Assembly: GCA_023105745.1 (NCBI GenBank)
Contig: JALGQZ010000006.1
Location: forward strand, 33,743,686-33,807,685
Reading direction: 5' to 3'
Origin: Austropuccinia psidii
Lineage: Eukaryota; Basidiomycota; Pucciniomycetes; Pucciniales; Sphaerophragmiaceae
DNA length: 64,000 nucleotides
Positions 15,419 through 26,687 of this stretch are shown one piece after another; the first letter of the stretch is position 1, and each line of letters begins with the position of its first letter. Both the position numbers and the translations under genes were made by a program. The notes under the pieces are model-generated. The model worked only from the letters and a program-made list of their open reading frames with translations. It was not told the origin of the DNA and did no database searches.

Positions 15419-17805
15419 AAAACTTGTACAAAAATTACTAATTACACCAACTAAAGGAATAGCATATATACATGGGAAAGCCACCAATATCATTGATTGT
15501 GTTGACAATTCTCAACACCCATTGATCATTTAAAGTGGTTAACACTTCTCAATAGTGGCAAGAGAATATTTTGACAAGAAATTCCCAAATTGGGAAAGAC
15601 AACTCTTTCCAACCAAGTCAAAGAATTTCAAAAGTGCATCAGGGAATATGACATCCATTGAGACTATTATCAAACAGATAAAAATAACCTTCAGGAAAGG
15701 TGATATCAGACTCAACCCAGAGCTTGTAGTGCTTGAAGATGCACACATCCAGGGATCCATACTGGGAACAGACTATCAAAGGGTATATGGAATTGGTATT
15801 TACAATAGTAAAAATAGGCATATTACCATAGGTACAAGCAAGGAGAAGAAATTTTCACTTGACATATACCAGTTGCCTAACCAAGAGCCCTTGTAATAAT
15901 TACTTAATTAATTAAAAGAAATACCACCCAGTGCTAACCTCACTAGTAAACAGAGACTTGGTTTACTGGAAAGTTGAGGAAAAATAGACCAGCTTTTGCC
16001 ATAGGGGAGGAACCCATAGGAAAAATCAGAGGGAATGATATAGATCTATATCTAGATGTGGAAAGACCATTTTAACCCATGCTTATAAAACCTCCATATC
16101 CAGCAAGCCTGAAAACTAGGAAAGAAATTGAAAAGTATGTCAATGAACTCCTAAATATAGATTTTATCAGAAAGATAGGATAAAATGAAATAGTGGAAGT
16201 AACCATACCTTTTCCAATAACCTGGAATGATGTAAAATCTAGACTGTGTGTAAACTTCAGAGAACCAAACAACTACAAAAAGGCTGATAGGTATCTTATA
16301 TCAAGGATACCACATGACCTAGATAAACTGGAGTAAGCTAAATAACTTACCAATATGACTTTTATGGAAGGTTTTCACTGGAATGAAGTTAAGTCAAACT
16401 CCATGAAGTTGATAAGAATCATATTCCACATGAGTATATATGAGTACACCAGGATTCCATTTGGTATCAAAAATTCACCAGCCCACTTACAAAGGATGAT
16501 ATACACAATATTTCAAGAAGAAATATTTGAAGGCTGTATGGTAGTTTATATTGATGATATCATTATATACTCAGGAAAATGGGAAGACCATGTGAAATAC
16601 ATAGACAGAGTCTTCATTAAATTTACACCCATTAACCTGAAAATTTCACCTAAGAAGTGTAATTTTTTCCATCAGGAACTAATGGCACTAGGACATAAAG
16701 TCACAGGTCTCAGCCTGGCCATAGACCAGAACAAAGTAGCAGCAGTATTGAAAAGGTCAGAACCAAAGAACATCAAACAAATTCAATCTTTCCTTGGGTT
16801 TTCCATCTATTGAAGAAACCACATCAAAGATTTTTCCCACATAACTAATAGCTTATACAAGTTGTGCTCAAAATCTGTAGTTTTTGATATTACCAAGAAT
16901 AAGAGTGATGCATATGAGAGGATAAAAAATGAACTCACTAATGCATCTGTCCTTATGCTACCTGAATTTACACTACCATTAAATTTTTACATAGATGCCG
17001 GTTGCAGTCAAGGTTTGGGAGAAGCACTGCACCAGAGACAAATTTTAGATGGTGAACCCAGAGAAGGGGTAATCTGCTATATTTACAGGGAGCTTAAAGA
17101 TTCAGAATCCAGGTATGGAGCAACACAGACAAAATTTTCATGTTTGGTATGGGCTCTAAAGAAACTGCATTACTATTTTGAGGGTTCAGTATTTGAGGTA
17201 TACACAGGCTGTACTTGAATCAAGTCCTTACTCAACATGAAGACCACTAATAGGAACATGTTGAGGTGGCAAATAGCCATTCAAGAGTATAGGGTCAACT
17301 GACTATATTAGACCAGAAGAAACAGAAAAACCCATATTAGGGATAATCTCTTCTGAACTCCACAATGAACTTTTTGATTTAGTTAACAATTCTTATGAGA
17401 AACACAAACAGTGTTGCATTTTGATGTCACTGCTCCAACAGAAGTATAGGAGCCAAGAACTGGAATCTCAGTTAGAGGAACCTTGGTTAAGGAAAGAAAA
17501 GGAAAAAAAATCTTTCCTTATGAATGGACTCATATATCACAGAGAGAAACACACTAGTGTCCTCACAGTGATAGACAGAGAATATATCTCACTGCTACTT
17601 TGAGAATGCCATTACTGCCCCTACATGGGACACATGAGTGAAGATAGGACCAAAGAGAGGATAGCAAGAACAGTTTGATGGCCTCAGTGGGAACAAGAGT
17701 TTAGTGAATAAATCAACACTTGTGAAATATTCCAGAAGGAAAACAAAAAAGAATGGGGAGAAGTATTGACTACTCCAACAGATATAGGAGTCCAAACACC
17801 CATGG
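15419..17805 (+). pseudogene. pol of family A, first segment: protease, RT, RNase H, integrase zinc finger
   Basis: The protease remnant lies near 15500-15896; its DSGA active site has become stop-S-G-stop (around 15528). Reverse transcriptase runs about 16040-16820: the first catalytic Asp position reads M-T-F where an M-D is expected (near 16353), but the YIDD box (near 16547) is intact. RNase H runs about 16860-17290; the first Asp (Y-I-D-A-G) remains, while the later Glu reads Lys (Q-T-K) and the last Asp reads Gly (Y-T-G-C). An integrase HHCC zinc-binding remnant follows at about 17420-17805, with stops where tryptophans are expected. A reversed solo LTR then breaks the gene. Confidence 0.88.
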
Positions 17806-19240
17806 TGTCAGGCTGAGTCTATGATGAAGCAGTGAATAGGCTAATTACAGCGTAAATATGAATGTGACATCGTTATAAATATCAAAAATAAGGGTATTAA
17901 GATATAATTAAGGTTTATTATTGAGGTAAAGGGGTTTTACTATTGAAGAATAGTGGTGGTGAGTGCTATTGAAAGCCCTGGGTGCAGTCTTACCAGTTGG
18001 ATTACTATAATAAGAGCTACAATACTTAAATTTAAAGTATAAACTGATTATTTCCAAGAGTATAGCTGTTTTTGACAGTTGTACTACGTAGGAATTCAAG
18101 AGCAGAATGAGGAAACCTTTGCTGGCTGTGAAAAGGCCCCTTTTTATCCTAAAATGGGGTGAAAAGGCTTCTAGACCTTTCCATGTAGAGGAAGTGAAGA
18201 TTTTTCACTTCCTAGCACTGGCTTGTGGTTTTCACAAGGCCTGTATATCCTGTATTGGGCTCAGATGTGGTTTTGAAACCACATCTGGGCAGTTTTCACT
18301 AATACAGGGTGAAGATTTTCATCTGGGTACCACACATCTTGATTCTGATGTGTATGATGCTTAGAATGCTGTACAGAACCTGTATGGGACCCCAGTATTG
18401 AATGAACTATGAGGTATTGAAGTAAAAACAAGCTTATTTATCAGTTTGACACCTCATAGTCATTCTTAGGGGATATTATCCCATCATAGGGCTGTATTGG
18501 CCAAACTGTGGGATTTTGACCTTAAAACAGCCATAACTTTGTCAGTTTTTGAGATATCAACCTCAAAGTTGGTTCATTGTGTATCCCTGTATGTGTTCTA
18601 CACAATGGTACCTTATTTTATATGGCTATCATTAAATATGACAAAGTTATCCCATGTACAAGAATTTTGTACAAGTGTGTGGTTTTAGGCAAAAGCTGTG
18701 TTGGGCTTGTTTTCCCTATAACTTTTGTTCTAGTTGATATATGGGGAAATAAATCACACCTTCAGATAGCACTGATTGTGCTCTTTCCAAAAAGACCCCA
18801 CTTTAGGTATCTCACACTAAAACTGTAGCAGTTAGATGAGAGGTGAATGTTTTGTTCACCCTTATTTGGTCTGAATTTGGCCATAACTTCAGTAATACTG
18901 GTTCTAGCTCAGTTTGGCTGGTACCATTAGATTTCCCTGACTTAGAGCTTAATTTTGAATACCCATTTGATGGGGTTAAGCCTCTTACTCTGTATTTCAG
19001 ATGAGAGGTGAAAATTAAGGTTTATGCTCAGCAACAACTTTGAGCAGGAATAACTCTGTTATTCTTTGTCCTATGGTGACGGGACTTGTATCTTTGAAAA
19101 AGGGTGATTTTTCTCTTTCATTTGATACCTTTTGAGCTGATTTGGATCAGCTCCATGTTTTGGTGGTATCTTAGCTCTACCATTGATTTATGGTATCTGG
19201 TTGTCATGCTTGTGCTCTGGTTTTGAGTCACAGGCTGACA
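17806..19240 (-). mobile_element. Solo LTR of family A, reversed, inside the pol of element A
   Basis: The minus strand begins TGTCAGCCTGTGACTC and ends AGCCTGACA, matching both LTRs of the host element in opposite orientation. It is flanked by a perfect 5-bp duplication, CATGG at 17801-17805 and at 19241-19245. No internal gag or pol comes with it, so it is the product of LTR-LTR recombination of a second family-A insertion. Integrase sequence resumes directly on the other side. Confidence 0.93.
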
Positions 19241-19354
19241 CATGGTAAACCATTTACATGGACTGGGTAACAGGACTTGTCCCAGGAGGAAAAGAAAAAT
19301 ATAATTCTTGACTATTCATAGTAGACAGGTTTAGCAAGAGTATCAGATTCCTAC
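19241..19354 (+). pseudogene. pol of family A, second segment: start of integrase core
   Basis: About 110 bp between two solo LTRs. It reads, with stops, as the start of the integrase catalytic core (a G-L-G-N-R-T-C-P-R-R-K-type segment where rust elements have a glycine/proline-rich stretch, then the region of the first catalytic Asp). The copy of CATGG at the left and CTAC (19351-19354) at the right are target-site duplications of the flanking insertions. The piece is identifiable only because both neighbours belong to the same gene. Confidence 0.75.
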
Positions 19355-20015
19355 TGTGGTATTCCATACCATTTTTTTTCACCAGGCTCAAGCTCATAGT
19401 ACCCCAAAACAGCAGTAAATCCAGCCTACAGGCAGACTTACACTCAAATTTTACACCCAAAAGGTCAATTTTACAGCAAGAAGCTGGATTTAACTCATAA
19501 AACCATGGCACAGGCACCAAAGGGCAGTGTATGTGTTTAAATAAATTATTCAATTTCATTATTCATATGTAAAATCAAGTTACATATAGTAAACTAGTTA
19601 CAACAAACAAGGTACCACCCTTTAAATTACACACCCCACCCAGCTTTACACCCCCTTACAGCCACAGGAGTACCTTATCTTATATCCAAAGTAACCCCAC
19701 TTGAAACCTTAAAACAGAATCAGATTTATTTACACCACTCATCACCTCATGCAAACCAAAGCTAGTTACAACAGGCTGCACACAGTACACAATTTTAATT
19801 AAATCTCAACCACATGACTATGCACAGCATGTGTCAAGCTCAAAGATCACATCATCTCATACATAACAGTAAATTCACCAGTACAAGAAATTATCACCTG
19901 ACTTCATTTTAAAGTTCAAAAAGAAGAAAAACAACCATGACACCTGCATAAATTACACAGCCACTTCTAACAAGCCTAAAATAGGACATATGCAAAGGAA
20001 TTACAAGGGCATCAC

Positions 20016-20280
20016 GTGATACTGAATCCACCAACAGAATATCATGTGACAAGAAAGAGGCTGTGCACAACAAAAAATCCCCACCCAAAATTGAATCACC
20101 TCATGTATGCAAGGAAAATTCAAGAATATCACATCATAATTAGTTCACCAAAAGACAATCATGTGATAAATAGAGGCTGTGCAGAGAGAAAACTATCACC
20201 AAACCTTAAATCACCTGATCCATGCAAAAAAGGTCCTCACCAAAAACAGAGTCACATGATGAGATCAAGAGGAATTAAAG
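20016..20280 (+). repeat. Imperfect tandem repeat with CATGTGA/CACGTGA motifs in LTR C
   Basis: Two diverged units of roughly 125 bp upstream of the TATA box share an order of landmarks: a TCA(C/T)GTGA-type box, 'gaggctgtgca', 'aatcacct' and 'atgcaa'. The repeated palindromic core CA(C/T)GTG is an E-box-like sequence. The position in U3, just upstream of TATA, fits enhancer repeats of an LTR promoter. The function is inferred. Confidence 0.55.
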
Positions 20281-20326
20281 TGGATAAAGACAGCTCCCAT
20301 GGAGGGCCCTCTAGGTTCCCAAAAGG

Positions 20327-20335
20327 TATAAATAG
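20327..20335 (+). promoter_or_regulatory. TATA box of LTR C
   Basis: The sequence TATAAATAG is followed by a purine/pyrimidine-rich stretch (GGGGCTCTCTCC). It is the best TATA match in the LTR and lies downstream of the repeated E-box-like motifs, as in a U3 promoter. A start site about 30 bp downstream is inferred. Confidence 0.6.
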
Positions 20336-20478
20336 AGGGGCTCTCTCCCCCCAAATTTCAAATTCCTCCCCATGAAAATTATATCCCATGCACATTATAT
20401 CCCCTGCACATTGCAAGCATAGGAATAATTCAATCCTCACCTGGGAGGTAGTCCAGCAAATTATATTGAATTTACTTA

Positions 20479-20542
20479 CCCAGTAGCTAAGCTCAGTGGA
20501 AGTATAGTGTTAAAGATTGCCCAGTAGCTAAGCTCAGTGGAA
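20479..20542 (+). repeat. Direct duplication of 23 bp in LTR C
   Basis: The 23-bp string beginning CCCAGTAGCTAAGCTCAGTG occurs at 20479-20501 and again at 20520-20542, a 41-bp period. It lies downstream of the TATA box, so probably in the R/U5 part of the LTR. Confidence 0.85.
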
Positions 20543-21228
20543 TCCTATTATTAAAATAAAGATAAAACTATCCAGAACCCAATATTAGGGTTACTACTCT
20601 ATTAAAATATTTCATCCAGTAAAATTAACACCATTTAACAAGACTTAAAACTAACTTACCCATTTAACATCAAATATCAAAGAATCTTACCTCTTAAATT
20701 TAACAAATACTATTTTATCTCATTATTAACCACTCTTAAAAAAAATAACAAACCTTTAAAAAATTATTTTAATCTATTATAACTATACCTTAACAAAATT
20801 ACCTTTATCAACACCAATCAAATTTTCCAGAAAACCTTAAATAACCCATCTTACCAAGGATTTATCACCAAGAAGAAACCACTCACCTCATTTTAACCAA
20901 GAAAAAAAATATTAAAATTAAACAGACAAGTATTTCATTAAAACCCAAAATTTAGCCAAAATTACTAACATTATTTTTCATATTATTTATTGAATAGGTC
21001 TGATCTGAGACTGCTGAATTTTTTCCTCTGCAGTTGTAAAGCCACTTACTAATTTTATTTTGGTTTGTGAGCTCCAAGGAAGATTTTGTTCAGTATTTTA
21101 GGAGGGGCAGGCAATACACCCTTGCCACCCTTGGTTACAGGAGTTATTAGTAATTCAAAACTAGTTACCTGTGATTTCCCCCTCCAGGTACTGCCTCATT
21201 TTAATCCCACACAAGAGGAGTTCCCACA

Positions 21229-21546
21229 CTACCATTCCACAAAGAGGATACAGATATGGACACAGTATTGTTATTCTGGAATAACATGATAGCCACATGT
21301 GGAATCCCCAAAATCATCATTAGTTACAGGGACCCAAAATTTGCATCAGAATTTTTGACTAACCTTTATAATATGCTTGGGACTAAACTTGAATTTTGTA
21401 CAGCTTACAATCTACAGACAGATGGACTAGCTGAAAGGATTATCCAAACAATGGAAGACATCACCAAAATATTCTGTGCCTATGGCATGAAGGGTACACC
21501 CATGATTGGTTTACACTTATACCAGCTATAAAACTGGCTTACAGCA
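21229..21546 (+). pseudogene. pol of family A, third segment: integrase catalytic core
   Basis: An open frame from 21256 to 21531 reads as the Ty3/gypsy integrase core. It has the [11 protein letters not shown] segment, then [10 protein letters not shown] where S-D-R-D is expected (the catalytic Asp is replaced by Tyr), and Q-T-D-G-L-A-E-R with the catalytic Glu kept. It ends at the left duplication (CAGCA) of the next solo LTR. It was spliced apart from its neighbours by insertions C (left) and B (right). Confidence 0.88.
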
Positions 21547-23094
21547 TGTCACAGGGGCTCTTATGGAAGCAAGAGGGCCTGGGACTCAGGAATCAAGAAC
21601 TCACTTGGAGGGCTCCAAAAGATGATAAGAAATACTATGGAATATATTTCTTAAGCAGGAAATAGAGAGAGGACAAATATGCCAAAGATAACAAAGAATA
21701 AGAAGAAATGAAACCAGAGGCCAAAATAAAAGGAAGCCAAAGCCAAGAAGACAACCAAGTGAATCCTCAATTCACTGTTTCAACCTGCCAGAAAGAACAA
21801 TGGAATTAGTAAAGGATATGACCACCAATATCCACTGACAGGCGAAGAAAGAAAGAGAAAAGGTGCTAATGACTGACTTAAGATTATCAGTATTAACTTT
21901 AATAATGTAAAAGAAAATAAGGATAAAAATAAATCCAATATATTAATTAATTGGGGAAAAAGTCCCCAGGTGCTGAAAGGTGGCCAGTATATGTGAAAAA
22001 CTGAAAGATTGATCCTGAAGGTGGATCACCGGCTGTATTGTCCAAATTGGGCCAATACAATTCTGGCCATCTTGAAATTGAATTGTGTGATTGAATTCTC
22101 ACAGTGAAATATGAATTGGCCCAATTGGGCCAAGTACATACAGGTTTATTAATTGCCGCCTGTATGAACCAATTGAGTTGTCCAAGGAGTATTGAAATAC
22201 TTGATGCCTTGACAACTCATTGAAATGATGGAATACCTCTGAGAATGAACCTTGGAAGAATCCTGAATGAGAGTACCAACCCAACTCCTGCATAGCCAGG
22301 TGGTTGGAGTCCTTGAATGGTCTTCTGCTTGCCGCCATGGATTACCAAACTAATGAGTCCAAAAATCCTCCTTCGAAATGGGCGTTGGATTTTGGTGCCT
22401 CGAGTTGAGAAGGTGGAATTGAGTCCTGAAAACGTCACCATTGAATTGCTGAGCAAAAATGGTGCATAATGGTATATAACACCATATATGCACCACTCCT
22501 GTAACCTTGAGTACGGGGTGTATGGAGGAATGGAAGAATCTTCCTTAAGTTGAGGGAAAAGCTTGATGAACTGATTTGGTGGCCCCTGGTGGTTGCCAGA
22601 GGCCATGACGGAGATATTGGTCCATAGTGGTCCATGGCCAAAAATGAGTCCTAGGTGATTTGTGGCCGAAAAGGTGTCCAAGGCGTTTTTGGCCAATTTG
22701 GCCAATTTTGGCTCAGGTGGGCCCAGATGTGGTTTGGGGGCTAGGTGGCTGCCCCCTTTGGCCCCTTTTGGCCTCATTGGATTAGGCCAAAAGGGGCCTA
22801 AAAGGCCTACGGACCGTAGGGGGCGTAAATGGCCCAAGACCCCCTAATGAAAAGGGGGGGCCTGGAGACCCCCCAGGCCCAAAATCAATGATGAAGTCCT
22901 GGGGGTTGGTGAGGTGTGAATTGGCCAAGAGGGCCAATGACGGCAGGATATGGCCATTGGGATGGGTTGTGGCGTAAGAGCCATTGAACACCCAAAGGGG
23001 GCCAATGGGCCATAAATGATATGACGTGGCCAATTGGCTCCAGGTTGGACTGCCGCAACCATCAAGGAGGAGGGTCAAACTCATGGTTGTGACA
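21547..23094 (-). mobile_element. Solo LTR of family B inside the pol of element A
   Basis: The plus strand starts TGTCACAGGGGCTC and ends GGTTGTGACA. A perfect duplication, CAGCA, flanks it (21542-21546 and 23095-23099). It matches the LTRs at 54563-56081 (same orientation) and 57673-59297 (reversed). From the element at 57673, whose genes follow the TGTCACAACC end, the LTR's own direction here is minus. A 206-codon frame (22217-22837, minus) lies in it; it partly matches a frame in the 54563 copy but is probably not a gene. Confidence 0.93.
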
Positions 23095-23739
23095 CAGCAC
23101 CAGTTGGCACTTCACCACTGGGAAATCACCCTCATTGGTAGAGAAGAGTTGGAACCCCTTATTTCCTGTAGATCACTTGAAGAAAACACCTTCTAACAAT
23201 CCACTGAAAAGCTAAATACTTTCATGATATGTGGAAGAGAGCATGTGCCACAACAGCAAAAATCATACCTGAGGCAAAAGAATATAACAGACAAAGGTAT
23301 TACATGGCCCAAAAAGGAACCTGATTTCAGGGAAGGTGACCAAGCACTGGTGTCTACTCTGAACTTCAATAATCCTAAAGGCCCAAAGAAAATGAGAGAA
23401 TCATTTGTGGGACCATTCACTATCATTAGGTTGATAGGGAAGAATGCAGTGCAAGTCAGACTCACAGATGAATTCTCTAGGAAAAACCCAGTATTCCCAG
23501 TTATCTTGGTTAAACCTTACCACCAGTAAGGAGAGGATAAGTTTGACTCCAGGAACAAAGTCCCCACTTCACAGGACATAGTGGAAGTAGAGGAATCCCT
23601 TGGCCCAGTGAAGAAGATCATCAAGGCCAGGAAGATCAGACTCAATGGAAAAGACTATACACAGTACCTAGTAAGATTTAAGAACCAGATGGCTGATAGG
23701 GACAAATGGTTGGCAAAATATGCCATGCCAGATGGGTGA
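23095..23739 (+). pseudogene. pol of family A, last segment: integrase C-terminus and chromodomain
   Basis: Sequence right after the solo LTR continues the integrase (a T-S-W-H-F-T-T-G-K-S-P-S-L-V-E-K-type stretch). The frame 23224-23529 follows, with the G-P-F-T-I-I motif of the integrase C-terminal domain. After an in-frame TAA at 23527 the same frame goes on to 23737-23739 (TGA) with an E-V-E-E-S...K-I-I-K-A-R-K...Q-Y-L-V-R-F-K...K-W-L segment, a chromodomain-like fold that targets integration to chromatin marks in chromoviruses. There are several stops upstream of 23224. Confidence 0.85.
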
Positions 23740-23800
23740 CCTTTACCTGAGAAGATTCATAATCTCTAGTAGGGCTGAACAGTCTCAACAACAATGAGCT

Positions 23801-23818
23801 TTTTTTACAGGTAGGGCA
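23801..23818 (+). promoter_or_regulatory. Possible polypurine tract of element A
   Basis: The bases just before the 3' LTR end in ACAGGTAGGGCA, a purine-rich run in the right place for plus-strand priming. The run is short and broken by pyrimidines, so the call rests mostly on position. Confidence 0.4.
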
Positions 23819-25170
23819 TGTCAGCCTGTGACTCAAAACCAGAGCATAAGCATGATAACTAAAATAATATAAACCAATGGTAGAGCAAAATACCACCAAA
23901 AATGGAACTGAGCCAAAATATCTCATAAATTATATTAAAAGAGGGAGAAAAACCACCTCTTTCCAAATATATAACCCTCATAACCATAAGACAAAGAATA
24001 AGAAAGTTACTCCTGCTCAAAGCAAGAACTGAGCATAAACCTTAAATTTCACCTCTCATCTAAAATCCAGAGAAAGAGACCAAACCCTATCAAATGGTGT
24101 TTTAACTTGAAACTCTCAATAAGGGCTATTCAATTGTGCTAGCCAAATCACACTAGCACCAAAACTACAGAGGTTATGGCCAAAACAAAGCTAAATAAGG
24201 GTGAAGATAATATGCACATCTCATCTAACTTCTACAGTTTTAGTTTGAGATACCCAAAATGGGGTCAAACATAATCAGGGCTATCTTATGGTGCCACCCA
24301 TTTTCTCATAACCCATCCAGAACAAAAGCTATGGAGCAAACAAACTCCATACAGGATTTAAGAAGAATCCATATTTGAATAATGGAAAGTAAAAGTGGTA
24401 TAGTTTTGCCATATTTAATAATTGTCAGACCAAATGAGGTACCATTGTGTAGCTCTCATCCAGGGCTACACAATGAATCAGCTTTGAGCTCATTATCTTA
24501 AAAAATGACAAATTCATGGAAGTTTTAAGATTAAAATCCCACAGTTGAGCCAAGACACCTTTACTGTGGGATACTTTGCCATATCCTTGAATATGAGGTG
24601 TCAATTCTACAAAAGAGCCTTTTTATCCTTCAATAAATCATAGTTTGGACAGTATGGGGTTCCTATACAGGTTCTGTACAGCATTCTATGTGCTATCCAC
24701 ATCAGAAGAAGGCTATGTGGTCCCCAAATGAAGGTTTTCACCCTGTATTGGTGAAAGCTGCCTGAGCCCAGTACAGGGTATATAGGGTGTGTAATAGCCA
24801 CAAGCCTGTTCTTGGAAGTGAAAAAATATTCACTTTCTCTACATGGAACAGCTTAATGCTCCTTCACCCCAATTCAGGATAAAAGGGGCTTTTCTGCACC
24901 AAAGAAAGAATCCCCATCCTGCTCTTGAGTTCCTACATAGTACAGCTGTTTGCCAACAGTTATACTCCTGGAAAATAACCAGGTATAATTATAATTTTAA
25001 TTATTGTCGTCCTTATTTTAATGATCCAATTGGTAAGCTGCATCCAGGGCTTCCAACAGTGCTCGCCACCACTATTCCTCAATGGTCGAGCCCTTATAAC
25101 TTAATTTTACACTTATTATCCATCTCACAGTCATATTTTTTTTCATTATTATCATAGACCCAGCCTGACA
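23819..25170 (+). repeat. 3' LTR of family A element
   Basis: It starts TGTCAGCCTGTGACTC and ends AGCCTGACA, and is colinear with 10966-12367. Its right end lies 420 bp upstream of the BET5 start codon, so this LTR forms the distal promoter region of that gene. Confidence 0.92.
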
Positions 25171-25590
25171 CTAAAACTCACAGGGAACAAAAGCCACCAT
25201 CACAGCCACTTTCCCACCCTGTGCCTGCTGTGCTTGACCAACAGAAGGCTCTCCCAAGAAAATTCCAGCCAGCATTAATACCTCAATTGACTCTCCAGCT
25301 TGGCTCCAGATGCACTGGCAGACACCTCCAAGGCTCCAGCAGCCATGAGCCAGACACAAAGCCACTCCTGGCTTGGCCATCACCCAAATCCCAAGAAATT
25401 CCACCATCACCAGTTGCCCGGCCAGCTCCCAGAGAGTGACCAGGCTTGTCTGAGCGATCCTGGCTGGCGTTGATGCTCTTGGGTTTCGAGAATTCAGGCC
25501 TTCCTGCGATCCTCCAGGCAATCGCTGACTCGTAAAATCCTTCCAACTATCGCCGATCCTCCTTCGTTGAGGAGGCTAGGAAATCAGAAG
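25171..25590 (+). other. 5' flank of the BET5-like gene
   Basis: A 420-bp spacer between the 3' LTR and the BET5 start. It is richer in C and G than the transposons and holds open frames on both strands that look like chance. Promoter elements cannot be named. The immediate leader contains pyrimidine-rich strings such as 'ccttccaactatcgccgatcc'. Confidence 0.5.
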
Positions 25591-26687
25591 ATGACAATTT
25601 ATTCGTTTTATATCTTCGATCGCCATTGTGCTGCAGGTCCGTCTGACCCCTTCCCTCCGTCCTCGTCGTCCTCGTCGTCGCTCTCGTCTGGTTCGGGCTG
25701 ACATCCAGGAACAGTCTACTATCAGGATTGGCATCGCTCCTCGTCCAAACCGGCAAGACCAAGCCAGAACGTCCTGCCTTGGGTGTCTCCGGCGGTCTCT
25801 CCGCCCAACGATCCCAGCCAGCCTCGCAACGATGCCGATCGCCGGCGCCAGCTGACTTCGGCGGGCATCTTGCCATTCGAGAACCGTACTGGCGTCGTCG
25901 TGGGTGGTGGAGAAGTACCCACTCAATTACAATCCTTGGTGTTCTCTTCCGTCGGCAAGACCTCCACTGCTGGGCTGTCTGCCCAACCATCGAGGGAAAC
26001 TCATCCGGATTTCAACAATAGTCAACGCATCAGTATTGAATCCCAATCGCAAGACAAAGCTAAGTCTACCTCCCAAGGTTTGCCCTTTGATGAAGAAGTC
26101 AAATTGGTTTATGGGGTTATCTTCAGCTTAAGAAATATGGTTCGGAAACTAGCAGGCAAGTACGTCTTGTCGTTTGATTCCCTGGTTCTTATTTTACTGC
26201 CAGAAAAGCATCCTGGTTTTAAAAATCTCTCTAACTCTTTCCTCAAATTTAGGAACGAACCATTACATTGCTATACAACATCAACTTACACCTTGCACTT
26301 ATTAACGACACCTAGCAATCACACCTTTGCTCTGTTTACTTCTCCAATGAAAGAAAGCTTAAGATCGGTCCTCAAAAACATATGGAGAACGGCTTGGTTG
26401 GATTTTGTTGTAAGGATTTTTTTATCTTTTCTCTTACTTTCATCTCTACTTATCAGATCACCTTAGCATCGTTTATCTCTTCAGAATAATAGTCTACTTC
26501 AATCAAAATCCGAACCAATTTGATTGATTGATAATTTTTGAAAACTTACCCATTCACCTTTCTCTAGATTCGTAATCCTTTAATATCAATCGATAGCAAT
26601 AAATCCGGTAGAGGTATCGACAATCAAATGTTTCGAAGGGCGGTCGATAACCAATTGAGAGCTTTGCCCTTTTTCAATCAATTTTGA
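25591..26687 (+). CDS. BET5: TRAPP complex subunit Bet5 (TRAPPC1), four exons
   Basis: Exons 25591-25636, 25715-26159, 26253-26409 and 26568-26687 join in frame to 255 residues. The introns (78, 93 and 158 bp) are GT-AG: donors gtccgt, gtacgt and gtaagg; acceptors acag, tttag and tctag. The product is a small longin-fold subunit of the TRAPP tethering complex, which activates the Ypt1/Rab1 GTPase in ER-Golgi transport. Family signs: N-terminal M-T-I-Y-S-F-Y-I-F-D-R-H-C; V-Y-Y-Q-D-W-H; L-V-Y-G-V-I-F-S-L-R-N-M; Y-T-T-S-T-Y-T-L-H; and C-terminal I-R-N-P-L and L-R-A-L-P-F-F. A low-complexity linker of about 90 residues after the first strand-turn makes it longer than the yeast protein (159 residues). 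I see no stops; probably functional. Confidence 0.93.

Larger units (their letters stand above)
19355..21228 (+). mobile_element. Solo LTR of a third family (C), 1.87 kb
   Basis: It starts TGTGGTATTCC and ends GGAGTTCCCACA, giving inverted termini of the TG...CA type. CTAC flanks it on both sides (19351-19354, 21229-21232). Removing it and one CTAC puts the two integrase pieces back in one frame, which fixes its borders. It has a TATA box at 20327-20335, so its transcription runs plus. It contains no gag or pol; a 119-codon frame at 20016-20375 is probably chance. Confidence 0.88.
10966..25170 (+). mobile_element. Full-length decayed Ty3/gypsy chromovirus (family A) with three nested solo LTRs
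   Basis: Two direct LTRs (10966-12367 and 23819-25170) begin TGTTAGCC/TGTCAGCC and end AGCCTGACA, the TG...CA form of retroviral-type LTRs. Flanking pentamers are TTAAA and CTAAA, a one-mismatch target-site duplication. Between them, in order, are gag with a zinc-knuckle relic, protease, reverse transcriptase, RNase H, integrase and a C-terminal chromodomain, which is Ty3/gypsy (chromovirus) order. The internal region spans about 11.4 kb only because three solo LTRs sit in pol; without them it is about 6.6 kb. Many stops, frameshifts and lost catalytic residues, plus visible divergence between the LTRs, mark an old, dead copy. Confidence 0.93.

Noticed and set aside
22217..22837. 206-codon minus-strand open frame as a host gene
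   Set aside because: It lies wholly inside a solo LTR of family B with exact CAGCA duplications; no known domain.
25547..25990. 147-codon minus frame and other frames opposite BET5
   Set aside because: Shadows of the CpG-rich BET5 exons; the plus-strand four-exon model explains the region in full.
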